From: Bacteroidota bacterium
Lineage (GTDB): Bacteria > Bacteroidota > Bacteroidia > Flavobacteriales > Flavobacteriaceae
Length of the DNA: 64,000 nt
Assembly (NCBI GenBank): GCA_024279425.1
Contig: JAJRRO010000116.1
Coordinates: forward strand, 62,001 to 126,000
Direction: 5' to 3'
Below the pieces are notes generated by a model that did no database searches, had not been told where the DNA came from, and saw only the letters and a program-made list of their open reading frames with translations. A program made the translations under genes and the position numbers. Positions 24,875 to 33,744 of the stretch are shown here, one piece after another; the first letter of the stretch is position 1, and every line of letters starts with the position of its first letter.

Positions 24875-25372
24875 ATGACACCAGAACCTCAAGAAAGTAC
24901 TAACCCCATTTCCCAAAACAAGAACACCGTTCCCTTTCAATGGAAGCAATTGGTCCGGGAAATACAAGAAATATTTTTTATTGAGGATGAGAGTGCTTCC
25001 GAGATATTTCAAAATTTCAGGGGGTTGTATAAAGGAAAGTATAGACTTTCTGCCAATGAGGTACCAAAGAAAGAAAGGCTTAAAACCAGTCAGTTTACCC
25101 TTCGGCGGTATCGGATTATGCACAAATTGCTCCGGATTCATAATGAATTAAAATTTGCCAAAGAACATCATGCCCTTTTTAAAGAGCTCACCCAAAGGGA
25201 AATTGAGATTTTACAGCTGGTAACCCAGGGCAAGAGCAATCCTCAAATTGCCAAAGCGTTGTTTATTAGCAGAGCTACGGTAGAACAACACCGCAAACAC
25301 ATCAACTGTAAATTAAAGATTGAATCATGGGCACATTTAATACGTTATGGCTATGCCTTTGATTTAATATAG
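24875..25372 (+). CDS. LuxR-type HTH transcriptional regulator
   Basis: A 165-residue protein. Residues 103-160 are a GerE/LuxR DNA-binding domain (LTQREIEILQLVTQGKSNPQIAKALF, then SRATVEQHRKHIN). The first 100 residues are charged and helical, with no receiver or autoinducer domain recognised. It is the gene immediately before the zincin-like protein (231 nt), so control of that gene is plausible. The target is unknown. Confidence 0.87.
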   Translation: MTPEPQESTNPISQNKNTVPFQWKQLVREIQEIFFIEDESASEIFQNFRGLYKGKYRLSANEVPKKERLKTSQFTLRRYRIMHKLLRIHNELKFAKEHHALFKELTQREIEILQLVTQGKSNPQIAKALFISRATVEQHRKHINCKLKIESWAHLIRYGYAFDLI

Positions 25373-25603
25373 TATCCCTCAAGCTTCTTTTGAACATTTT
25401 TCGCCTCATTAATAGATTCCTTGACAATCGGTTCCAAGAACCATTCAAATATGCCCAAGCTTGGGTATTGATATTGACCGACAGGAAGCGTATTTTGGTA
25501 GTTACACCAAATTAATTAAAAATTCTTAGTTCTTCACCGCTATAGATCTTAAACTTCAGGCTTAACATGAAGGGTGGCAATATTTAATAGAAAACTAATT
25601 AAG

Positions 25604-27823
25604 ATGGAAAAACAAAACGGAATTAGTATGATGCTTCCTCCTGAGGAAGAAATCATTTACCAATCAGATCACGAAGAGGAGGTAAGCCAGCAAGCTGCAC
25701 CCTCCAGCTTTGAGGAATTAGAATTACCGGTAAATGATTTATTGGGATATGAGACCACGCAGCGCGTCTCCCAAAATCAGTTATCACAGCAGTTGCTGGA
25801 AACCCAAGAAGGGGCGGTTACCGAAGTACCGACCCCATTTCATATCGGAACGGTTAATCTGAGTATCGAAGGAATTGAGGCCACCCAGGCCACCCAGTTC
25901 TACAAATCATCACGGCACCTGCATGTTCCACATGCCGAGGGAGACAATACGGTACCGCTTATAGAACGAAAACACCTAGCAATCCGGATTTATCCGGACC
26001 TTAAGCGCCCTTGGTGGTTTAACGGGGGCGTGGTAGACGGCGGCATTTGGTTTAAAAGACTCGATATTGCGGATACCTACAAAACCGCTTTTCGGCTCAA
26101 CGAGCCTGTTACCGGACGGCGAGCGACTGCTATAGACCGCGGCAACAGTGCACATACTTTGAACTTCCGGATTTCCGATCTATACACCAGGGGGCGCTTG
26201 TTGGTTTATGCCCGTACCTGGACAGATTCTTTCGGAACCAGAAAGTACAGCCCGTGGTTTGGCAAAATCTTTACCTTTGTAAGAGTCCCCGATGTACGTA
26301 TTCGGGCGCATGGCATTCGTTACCAGCGTGGTAACGTGAGCAAATCGGCACCAACCTTGGCCGATTTTATTTCCACAGGGGTTTATCTACGAAAAACATA
26401 CCCCATGTCGCGGTTTAATTTTGTCTCCTATGATGTGATCAATTTCGGAGGCGACCTAACCAACACCTTGGGTGGAGGTTGCGGCGCTGGTTGGAACGCG
26501 CTATGGAACCAATTGAGGACGTTATATTTCATTACTGGGCAAGACGCCAATCATTACGGCTTAATGCAACCCGGAATTCCGACAGCCTATGGTGGCTGTG
26601 GCGGGGGCAATGTAGGTGCTAGTTTTGTAGGCGGTGGCAGCATCATGGCCCAAGAACTGGGACACGGCTTGGGACGCGCCCATGCTCCCGGTTGCGGGGC
26701 AGGAGGCCCAGACCCCAATTATCCGCACTATAATCACCCGTCTTCTGCTACTATCGGAGAATTTGGAATGGATTATGCCACAGGAGCGGTCTATAACCCG
26801 GCTAATAGTAACGATTTTATGGGATATTGTTCCAATCCGTGGGTGTCTCCCTATACCTACAGGCAACTGATCAATGGAATAAGCAATCAGCCTACTCCGG
26901 CAGCACCTTCGTATGTAGATGCCCATACAGAGCACTTACATCATACAGAGGAACATCTCTATCTCGGTTTCCGAGTTAGTTGTGATGGGATAGTAGAGTT
27001 ACAAAACGGTTTTACCCAAGTGGGCAAAGCAGGCCGATCTATAGGCAAGGAAACGCCTCATTCCATAGAAGTCCAGAATGCCAAAGGAGAAGTCCTATGG
27101 GCAAAACAACTAACCTTGGAAGAAGCGCATCAGGACCATAACGATTCGCACACCAATTATTTCGAAGCCATTCCCATGACCGCGGAGTCTCGTAAAGTCG
27201 TTTTTCGTTGCGGTCATGCCAGTGGGCCAACGGTAATCAATATCCCTAAAGAGGCACCCAACGTTAAGATTAAAGCAATGGATATGCCTAAGGATAAAGC
27301 CCAGTCCGGTAAATTGAAACTGGAATGGACGGCCGAAGCCCAAAACGGGGAAAAACTAAGCACTATGGTATTCTATTCCAATGATGCTAGTGGCCATAAA
27401 TGGCAACCAGTGGCCATAGGTATAGAAGATCAGACCTATGAGGTGAACTTAGATCGGCTTCCCGGCGGGGATAATTTTAAATTGAAGATCCTTGTTTCCA
27501 GTATTCTACGATCAGTGGCTGCGGAAACAGCCCCATTCAAAGTAGAAAAGAAAGAACGCGAAGCCATAATCTCTACGATTCAGGACTACAATCCTACTGA
27601 AGATTACAGCCATATAGAATTGGCCGGCTGCGCCTATTCACCGGATGGTTGTGCCGAGGAAGAAGAACTAAAATGGTTTTCCAACTTGGATGGCTATCTT
27701 GGAACTGGCAGCCATTTGATTGCCAATAACCTAAAAGCGGGGGAACACATTATTTCATTGGTGGCCCCGGATGGTATGGGCGGGGAAACCCGTGCAGAAC
27801 GAAGGGTACGCCTTATACCATAA
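25604..27823 (+). CDS. Large zincin-like protein with altered zinc motif
   Basis: Start taken at the ATG at 25604 (739 aa); the frame extends to a GTG at 25574. No signal peptide is evident. The centre holds MAQELGHGLGRAHAPGC (348-364), which matches the zincin pattern HExxHxxGxxH except that the first ligand is Gln350 (CAA); Glu351, His354 and His360 are kept. A Gly/Cys-rich segment precedes it (GGGCGAGWNALWNQLR). After about residue 450 come beta-rich, probably Ig-like domains up to ERRVRLIP. It uses more GGC/CGG codons than its neighbours, hinting at acquisition. It may be a metalloprotease with unusual ligands or an inactive relative. A terminator follows at 27891. Confidence 0.72.
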   Translation: MEKQNGISMMLPPEEEIIYQSDHEEEVSQQAAPSSFEELELPVNDLLGYETTQRVSQNQLSQQLLETQEGAVTEVPTPFHIGTVNLSIEGIEATQATQFYKSSRHLHVPHAEGDNTVPLIERKHLAIRIYPDLKRPWWFNGGVVDGGIWFKRLDIADTYKTAFRLNEPVTGRRATAIDRGNSAHTLNFRISDLYTRGRLLVYARTWTDSFGTRKYSPWFGKIFTFVRVPDVRIRAHGIRYQRGNVSKSAPTLADFISTGVYLRKTYPMSRFNFVSYDVINFGGDLTNTLGGGCGAGWNALWNQLRTLYFITGQDANHYGLMQPGIPTAYGGCGGGNVGASFVGGGSIMAQELGHGLGRAHAPGCGAGGPDPNYPHYNHPSSATIGEFGMDYATGAVYNPANSNDFMGYCSNPWVSPYTYRQLINGISNQPTPAAPSYVDAHTEHLHHTEEHLYLGFRVSCDGIVELQNGFTQVGKAGRSIGKETPHSIEVQNAKGEVLWAKQLTLEEAHQDHNDSHTNYFEAIPMTAESRKVVFRCGHASGPTVINIPKEAPNVKIKAMDMPKDKAQSGKLKLEWTAEAQNGEKLSTMVFYSNDASGHKWQPVAIGIEDQTYEVNLDRLPGGDNFKLKILVSSILRSVAAETAPFKVEKKEREAIISTIQDYNPTEDYSHIELAGCAYSPDGCAEEEELKWFSNLDGYLGTGSHLIANNLKAGEHIISLVAPDGMGGETRAERRVRLIP

Positions 27824-27890
27824 TATTGATGTTAAGGAACCTAGCCAAAGCAAGCAGTATGTAAAAGTTACTTTTGTTAAGCTGTTCATC

Positions 27891-27938
27891 GAAATTTTCG
27901 TAGCCGGGATATCGACCGTTTACGAAAATTTCTTTTTT
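27891..27938 (+). terminator. Intrinsic terminator after zincin-like gene
   Basis: A 12-bp perfect stem (27891-27902 with 27921-27932) with an 18-nt loop is followed by T6, 68 nt after the stop codon. Confidence 0.75.
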
Positions 27939-28471
27939 ATATATATGGGGTATTTTCTTTGCGAAAATCTCCTTTGGCACTGACCGTGCACGAATAAAAG
28001 GTAATGTAGAAACATTGCAATTTTGGCGATAAAACCTTAATATCCGAGAATTGCATACAGCTGAAATCCCAAAGGATTCTAGGAAATATTCAAGTTATGA
28101 TTCAATAAGATATTTGAAATAATATAGAATTATAGCAATGAGCCGTTGAAAAGTTTTTACTTCTTACAGAACTCATGGTTAAAATCCGTAATTTGTTTTT
28201 ACATATTTGTAATTCTCATAGTGTTTTTTTTACTGTAAAAAGAAATTTAGGTTTTCTAAAAAGTAGTATTTCAGTTTTTGAAGCAAACGGAATGAAAAAG
28301 GAAACATTAAAATGTATCTCATAAGAAGATACATTAATAACCTATATTACAATAGGTTGACTATACACGTATTAATTAAGAACGACTAGCGCATTAGAGC
28401 GGAAAAGGTGAAATTACAGTTAAGGGAAAGTCCAATAAACTCTCCCTTTTAAACCCTGCGAATGTTTAAAA
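27939..28471. other. AT-rich intergenic stretch
   Basis: No gene recognised. A partial inverted match near 28421-28448 could be a weak hairpin, but it lacks a T-tract on either strand. Confidence 0.35.
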
Positions 28472-29654
28472 TTATTTGGGAATTTGTCTTTTAAAAGGCT
28501 GCATTTGTTTGTACGCAAGTGTTCTCCATATCCATTCTAAAGGACCGAATCTGAAGTACTTTAACCAAATGGGGCTAACGATCAATTGAAAGATCCAAAT
28601 GAAAATAACCACATAATATAACTCGTAACGCTGTAATTTTCCAAACATGGAGAAGCCTACCCCGGTAAATATAATGGCACAAATGACGGAGTGCATAATG
28701 TAATTGGTAAGCGCCATACGGCCTACTGCAGCCAGTGCATCCTTTAAAATCAGCATGGTTTCATAATAATTTACAGAAAGTCCTATGGCATAGCCTACCA
28801 CCATCATAATCAAGTAAGATTTATAGCTCAGCTCAGCAGTGATGACCCTCAGTTTATATAAAGCAATGCCCAATAGCATCATCGCCAATATGTCCCAAGG
28901 GTTGTAATCATAATTAAATGTGCTTTGCATTAAACAATTTACCGGAGCAAGAAATAATACAAGAACAAAATACCCCTTATGCATGTTTTCGGTGTTTTCC
29001 TGTACTTCCTTTTCAGGAGTTTTCATTTCAGCAACCATTTCTTCCCAGGCTTCTTTGCCTTTCTTTATATCTTCGGGAATATCTGCTTCATCCGCATAGG
29101 TCTGGGCCATGGTATATTGCTCCAAATGCTTCATATTCTTGGAGTAACCATAAGACGATAAGGCCACCCCAATAAGGGTAAGGACACCAGCTGCAACAAT
29201 CAATTTTTTAGGAGAGGTAGTTCTAAATGGAAATAAAAACAGACCATAGAGGCCATAGGCAAACAAGATATCTCCAAACCACAAAATGATATACCCATGA
29301 ATCACACCAAAAATGAGCAACCATATGGTTCTTCTATAGTAAATATACGCGACTTCAATACCGCCCCTTTATGTATCATTCTTGAGGTCATGAGTACCAT
29401 CCCTACCCCAAAGAGCATAGAAAACATAGCCCTCATAGTGCCTTCAAAAAACATATTGTTCATCACCCACACATACAAGTTATAGCCTTCATCGCCGCCC
29501 TGTATCGTAGGGTCTCCATAGGCCCAAAAGGCCAGGCCAAAACCCGCTATATTCATTAATAAAATCCCCAGAAGGGCACACCTCTTAATATATCAAGGGA
29601 TTTAATGCGTTCTGCACCTGTAACAGGGCCCAGTTGACTGGTTGGCTGGTTCAT
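28472..29654 (-). pseudogene. DUF418 membrane protein, two frameshifts
   Basis: The gene reads from MNQPTSQLGPVTGAERIKSL at 29654. The first break is near 29576: LDILRGV should continue ALLGILLMNIAGF, and one missing G in GTG(G)CCC explains it. The second break is near 29348, where LKSR should continue YIYYRRTIWLLIFG, with one base missing. With both bases restored the frame is 394 codons. The remaining parts show the DUF418 features: FSMLFGVGMVLM, LIFGVIHGYIILWFGDIL, the large loop, and a C-terminal GPLEWIWRTLAY. DUF418 proteins are multi-TM inner-membrane proteins of uncertain function. It is non-functional as written. Confidence 0.85.
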
Positions 29655-29983
29655 CTTAATTGGTATTGTTGGTTCGTAAAAAGCTGCGCTTCAACATCTA
29701 ATTAAAAGGTTCAAATTATGCTTAGCTCCGTTAAGATAATCAATTTTATCCTCTTTTTATCCATTGGGCCTATACCACATGCAATAGTATGAAAGACCAA
29801 ATTTTCTATAGATATCCAATTATGCGCCAAAAGACATATACTGTTAGTCCACAATGGATTGTGGATTCAAAACATTCCCTGAACGCATTAAAAGGAATAA
29901 GAGGGGGCCAATCCATGAATGAGGTGCAATAAGTCGTATGTATAACCCTTCCCAGTTTCTTTTGAGTCAAAAAAACATTTTCC
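29655..29983. other. Intergenic stretch between minus-strand genes
   Basis: No readable frame, repeat or strong hairpin was found here. Confidence 0.4.
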
Positions 29984-32203
29984 TCAAAAAATAAAAGTAT
30001 GAATGTACTTTACCAATACAGATTGGGTGTCCACCCCAGGTAGCATGGGCTGTAGATTGGGCCTATAGGTATTTAGTCCGGTATTAAACACCACCCAAAG
30101 GTCCTGGCCTTCTCTGAAATTATAACGAAAACGTACATTGGCAGAAAAAAGGTCCGCAGCACTATTGAATTGAACCAGGGCATTGGTTGAAACCTTACGA
30201 TTCAAGGCTGTACCGATACTTAATCTGGTTATATGGGAATTAAATACTTCATCCCTGTTATCAAATTTTGCTTGGTTGTATGAATAAGTCAAACTTAATT
30301 GAAAGTGCTTTGACAGGTACCAGGAAGGAGACAGCGTGGCACTATTTAACCATCCGTCATAAAAAGGCCCGGTTTCCATGACCACACTGGTCCTTACGGT
30401 ATTGTCAACAGACATCTTATAAGTGCCAATAACACGATAAAAGTGGTAGGCACCTATTGGAATCTTCACTTCTTCGGAAAGTACAAATTCCTCCAACAAA
30501 TTTTCATAAACCCGCTTCACCATAATGCCGCCGCTGTCGAGGTTTCTCATTGAGAAGGACCATTCCGATCCAATTTCCGAAGACAATACCTCATGTTCCG
30601 TGTTGCTGAAATAGGCGTTGGCCAGTAGTTCCATTTTATGCCATATAAAGGCTCCTTTTTCCTTTAGCCAGGTTTGTGATAAGGCAGCAGCACCCAATTT
30701 AAAGTCGTTTCGGTCAACAAACCCCAGGCCGGGATTATAATTTGGCCCAGACAGGATAGCCCCCAGAGTATAACCAAAACCGGCACGTCTTCTCCGATTC
30801 AATTCCAATGCCAACCGGCCGCTTTCTAAATTTTGGGCAGCATGGTCCTTAGCCCGACTGTCAAAAGTTTGAGCCCATTGTACCGTAAGATAGTCATCGC
30901 CAAAGATTCTAACGAGCCCGTCTATTCCATAGGCCGTATTATGGTTTCCATCTGCATCTATTTTACTGGTAAACATGCCCCCCACAAAACTGTTTTGGTT
31001 AAAAACCCTTTTTCGTATCCTCAGGACCCCAAAATTCTCTGAGGGTAACATATCCAGGCTTTTGGTTTGCATGTCCATGATTCCTACATCCCAGGTTTTC
31101 ATTCGGCCAATCAAACGAATACCTCCATAAATGGGTACTTGTTGCCCATCGTTTGTCAATCCAATTCTACGGCTGAAGAACAAACGGCTCAGCCCACCCG
31201 TCCTAAAGTCAAATATAGAGGCCCTTTCCTGAAAAAATTGTCGTTTCTCAGGGAAAAACAAAGAAAACCGCGTAAGATTCACCAGCTGATTATCGGCTTC
31301 GGCCTGAGCGAAATCGGTATTTATACTAAAATCGGCCGTAAGATTGTTGGTAATGGAAAACTTTATATCTGCCCCAATTTCTTTATCAAATTCGTTTCGA
31401 CTGGTGTAGGCCGTTGCTGCCTCATTGAGTTTATTGGATTTTTCATGTCCGCTCAAAATATAGGGCGTTACATACAGGGTTTTGCCCGGTTTGATGCCAG
31501 TAAGTACTATTTTTTGGGCTAAGGAAGGCTTTAAAAATGCCCAATCCGTTTTAGGAGGAACGGCAGGATAAACCAATCGCTCTTGTTTTCTGGCAATCTT
31601 ACGTTGAGCGATCAGCCCCATAATCACCTTGCCGTCAAGTTCCTGAAAACGGAGACTGCTAAAGGGAATTCTTATTTCTGTAAACCAACCCTCTTCCGTT
31701 ACCGTACTCTCGGCATCCCAATAGGTATTGAAATCCCTGTTTAACCAACTTCCTGCAGAAATGGTTCCTCCTGTGGCGTCGTTGGCGATATCCAAATCAT
31801 TCCGTATTCCGGTCGGGGTAGTGGCAAAGACATAGGCCGTTTCATTATCATTGTAGGTATCCAATAAAATTTCAAGATGATCAGAACCCACAATCCGGTC
31901 CCGATAAAGGGAAGTTGACCTGATACCCTCCGGATCATGGTCATAGGCTCTCATGGAGACATAAAAGTATTTACTATCATACGCAAATCTGATTTCCGTT
32001 TTTTCGGTGGGTAGCGCACCGGCATTTGGCTCATACTGAACCATAGGAACAGGGCTGATCGAATTCCAAACAGGATCGTCTACTCGGCCATCAAAGGTAA
32101 TCCCATCAATTCTCGGTATCACAAAGAGACTATCGGATTGGGCATAACTAGTTGGAATAACGCTGAGTGCAATAAGCCAAAATAATGGATTTTTAAGTGC
32201 CAT
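29984..32203 (-). CDS. DUF5916 protein with CBM9-like N-terminus (outer membrane)
   Basis: A 739-residue protein with signal MALKNPLFWLIALSVIPTSYAQ. Residues 30-240 form a CBM9/DOMON-like beta-sandwich (IDGITFDGRVDDPVWNSI, SDHLEILLDTYND, GWFTEIRIPFSSLRF). Residues 245-739 match DUF5916, a barrel-like region (FSINTDFAQAEADNQLVNLTRFSLFFPEKRQFF) ending in an aromatic-terminated strand. The family is common in Bacteroidota, is probably located in the outer membrane and is not biochemically defined. It is the first gene of a minus-strand group but well separated from both neighbours. Confidence 0.88.
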   Translation of the reverse strand: MALKNPLFWLIALSVIPTSYAQSDSLFVIPRIDGITFDGRVDDPVWNSISPVPMVQYEPNAGALPTEKTEIRFAYDSKYFYVSMRAYDHDPEGIRSTSLYRDRIVGSDHLEILLDTYNDNETAYVFATTPTGIRNDLDIANDATGGTISAGSWLNRDFNTYWDAESTVTEEGWFTEIRIPFSSLRFQELDGKVIMGLIAQRKIARKQERLVYPAVPPKTDWAFLKPSLAQKIVLTGIKPGKTLYVTPYILSGHEKSNKLNEAATAYTSRNEFDKEIGADIKFSITNNLTADFSINTDFAQAEADNQLVNLTRFSLFFPEKRQFFQERASIFDFRTGGLSRLFFSRRIGLTNDGQQVPIYGGIRLIGRMKTWDVGIMDMQTKSLDMLPSENFGVLRIRKRVFNQNSFVGGMFTSKIDADGNHNTAYGIDGLVRIFGDDYLTVQWAQTFDSRAKDHAAQNLESGRLALELNRRRRAGFGYTLGAILSGPNYNPGLGFVDRNDFKLGAAALSQTWLKEKGAFIWHKMELLANAYFSNTEHEVLSSEIGSEWSFSMRNLDSGGIMVKRVYENLLEEFVLSEEVKIPIGAYHFYRVIGTYKMSVDNTVRTSVVMETGPFYDGWLNSATLSPSWYLSKHFQLSLTYSYNQAKFDNRDEVFNSHITRLSIGTALNRKVSTNALVQFNSAADLFSANVRFRYNFREGQDLWVVFNTGLNTYRPNLQPMLPGVDTQSVLVKYIHTFIF

Positions 32204-32337
32204 TTCCCTCTAATTTAGTCAAAAAGAGGCGTAATGACAAAAGGAGGATGGCAGCGCCAACAGCATAGAATAAAACTAAACTGAACATTTGCGAGGTTCA
32301 TGAATACCTTAAAAAACTAGTATTGAATAAATGCCAT

Positions 32338-32751
32338 TTATTGTAACAGTTTGCTTTTTTGCGATAGAAATACTTCGATAAGGGCGAATTTTTCTTCAGA
32401 GATAGCGCTGTTTTTTTTTGCTCGTCTGGCCAGGCCTTCCAGATTTTTCTCGGTGAGCTTGTCGTGCCATTGTTCTCTCCGATCTAAGTCAAAAATAGCA
32501 ACTGCCCTTGGTTTATGGGATGCCAGGGTACTTTGATGGCAGCGGCCACAAGCTTGAATCAGGGCGACGCGTGTACCTTCAGAAGCTTCTGAAAATGCCG
32601 AAAGTGTCTCCGGGGTAGGTTTAGGTTTTTCTATGACGGGCAAACTAGATGGTTCTACGGTGGGCTTGTTATGCCGTTCAATGCATGTAAACATCAAGGA
32701 CACCAAACCTGCGAGGCTCACAGAAAACACTATTTTTTTGACCCATAACAT
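32338..32751 (-). CDS. Monoheme cytochrome c-like lipoprotein
   Basis: A 137-residue protein. A hydrophobic N-terminus ends in MFTC (Cys23), probably a lipoprotein signal, followed by a Pro-rich linker. CGRCH at about 68-72 is the single heme c attachment motif. There is no methionine after the CxxCH, so the usual distal Met ligand is missing; the WHD histidine about 20 residues later is a candidate, or the heme may be five-coordinate. Partner unknown. Confidence 0.75.
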   Translation of the reverse strand: MLWVKKIVFSVSLAGLVSLMFTCIERHNKPTVEPSSLPVIEKPKPTPETLSAFSEASEGTRVALIQACGRCHQSTLASHKPRAVAIFDLDRREQWHDKLTEKNLEGLARRAKKNSAISEEKFALIEVFLSQKSKLLQ

Positions 32752-32851
32752 AATTCATTCTTCCACCATAAGGTACAATGTATTTCTTTAACTTACCAGA
32801 AATAAATGCAATAGGAGGGGAGCATTCGCGCTGGAAAAGGTATGCCCCGGC

Positions 32852-33226
32852 TCACTTTTTAGACCGTACATTTACCCAAATTGAACAGGCTAAAGCAAGC
32901 AAAGCCAGACCTAATGTCACCGTATTTACCAGCCAAGCATCGGGCAACCAGCCAGTGATTTTTTGAACCAGGAAGGCAATGTAACTTGAGGGCATGCCCC
33001 GCTCTCCCAGACTCTGAAGGACTTGGTAATGCCAATCGGTCAAAAAACAATACCCCCAGCCTTTCCAGAAGCCCAAAAGTACCCAGGAACCAAAGGTGGC
33101 CAACAAAGAAATCAGGTTGAGTTTCCGTGTCCTGGCATGAAGCCATCCAAACAAATTGAAAAGTATTAGTATGGTATGGAAGGTATAAAAAAAGCAATTG
33201 GCAAGATGTAGTCCGAGGTCTGTCAT
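32852..33226 (-). CDS. DUF2784-type four-TM membrane protein
   Basis: A 124-residue protein with four predicted helices. The motifs FHTILILFNLFGWLHARTRKLN and WKGWGYCFLTDWHYQVL match DUF2784, small inner-membrane proteins of unknown function. A second overlapping frame at 32859 lacks these motifs and is a shadow. Confidence 0.78.
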   Translation of the reverse strand: MTDLGLHLANCFFYTFHTILILFNLFGWLHARTRKLNLISLLATFGSWVLLGFWKGWGYCFLTDWHYQVLQSLGERGMPSSYIAFLVQKITGWLPDAWLVNTVTLGLALLALACSIWVNVRSKK

Positions 33227-33304
33227 GCTAAAAACTTTAGTTCTTGTGGAAAGATAGCAGATTTTGAGCTCTTAAAGCAGCTATAATCTATCGCGCCGAC
33301 ATTT

Positions 33305-33326
33305 TATCCCGATAGCTATCGGGATA
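33305..33326. repeat. 22-bp perfect palindrome (REP-like)
   Basis: TATCCCGATAG is followed directly by its reverse complement. A shorter relative with core CCCGAT...ATCGGG occurs at 41099-41116 after the helicase pair. These look like a dispersed intergenic palindrome family and possibly act as transcript 3'-end structures. Confidence 0.6.
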
Positions 33327-33370
33327 GAAGTATAGAATACCTTTAAAAAAAGAGCGAATAGGCCGGTGCA

Positions 33371-33424
33371 CCACCTTTCTTGATTATTACTTCATCCACT
33401 GGTTAAACCAATACTACAAAATGT
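33371..33424. repeat. Dispersed repeat, copy 1
   Basis: 54 bp that match 42282-42335 at 48 of 54 positions, in the same orientation. This copy is not flanked by the inverted arms that surround the other one. The origin is unknown. Confidence 0.6.
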
Positions 33425-33744
33425 ACGATACTTGGGTTAGGGATATATTAAATCCGGCAATTAAAACAAAGCTGAAGTCTTCTCAAAGTTATTGCGGTTT
33501 ATATATGGTATACCACAAAAGAGATGACATATACATGTAAGATGTAGTCGTTTAAGAAATTCAGATTACTGCTTTGGGGAGCTATATGATTCCTTTCGAC
33601 TATTGTCCTGGATTTAAAATACTTTGATTAAATTTGAGTAAACCACTTTGAAGTGGATAATAAGTACGATTCGACGTACTTTCCAAAGACTGCCCAAGAT
33701 AAAAATGCCAAGCTTTAACTTTTGAATGCTTAATGCAGAAAATT

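Larger units (their letters stand above)
33227..33744. other. Intergenic stretch with palindrome and dispersed repeat
   Basis: It holds the perfect palindrome at 33305-33326 and the 54-bp repeat at 33371-33424. The plus strand after the repeat is open for about 50 codons (CGLYMVYHKRDDIYM at its end), but it has no start and is unlikely to be translated. Confidence 0.45.

Noticed and set aside
28421-28449. Hairpin near the end of the DUF418 pseudogene
   Set aside because: The stem is interrupted and no T-tract follows on the minus strand.
32859-33197. Second minus-strand frame overlapping the DUF2784 gene
   Set aside because: The DUF2784 motif WGYCFLTDWHY is only in the 32852-33226 frame.
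33362-33541. Open frame after the 54-bp repeat
   Set aside because: It has no start codon in a sensible place, and the matching repeat at 42282 breaks the same frame with a stop.
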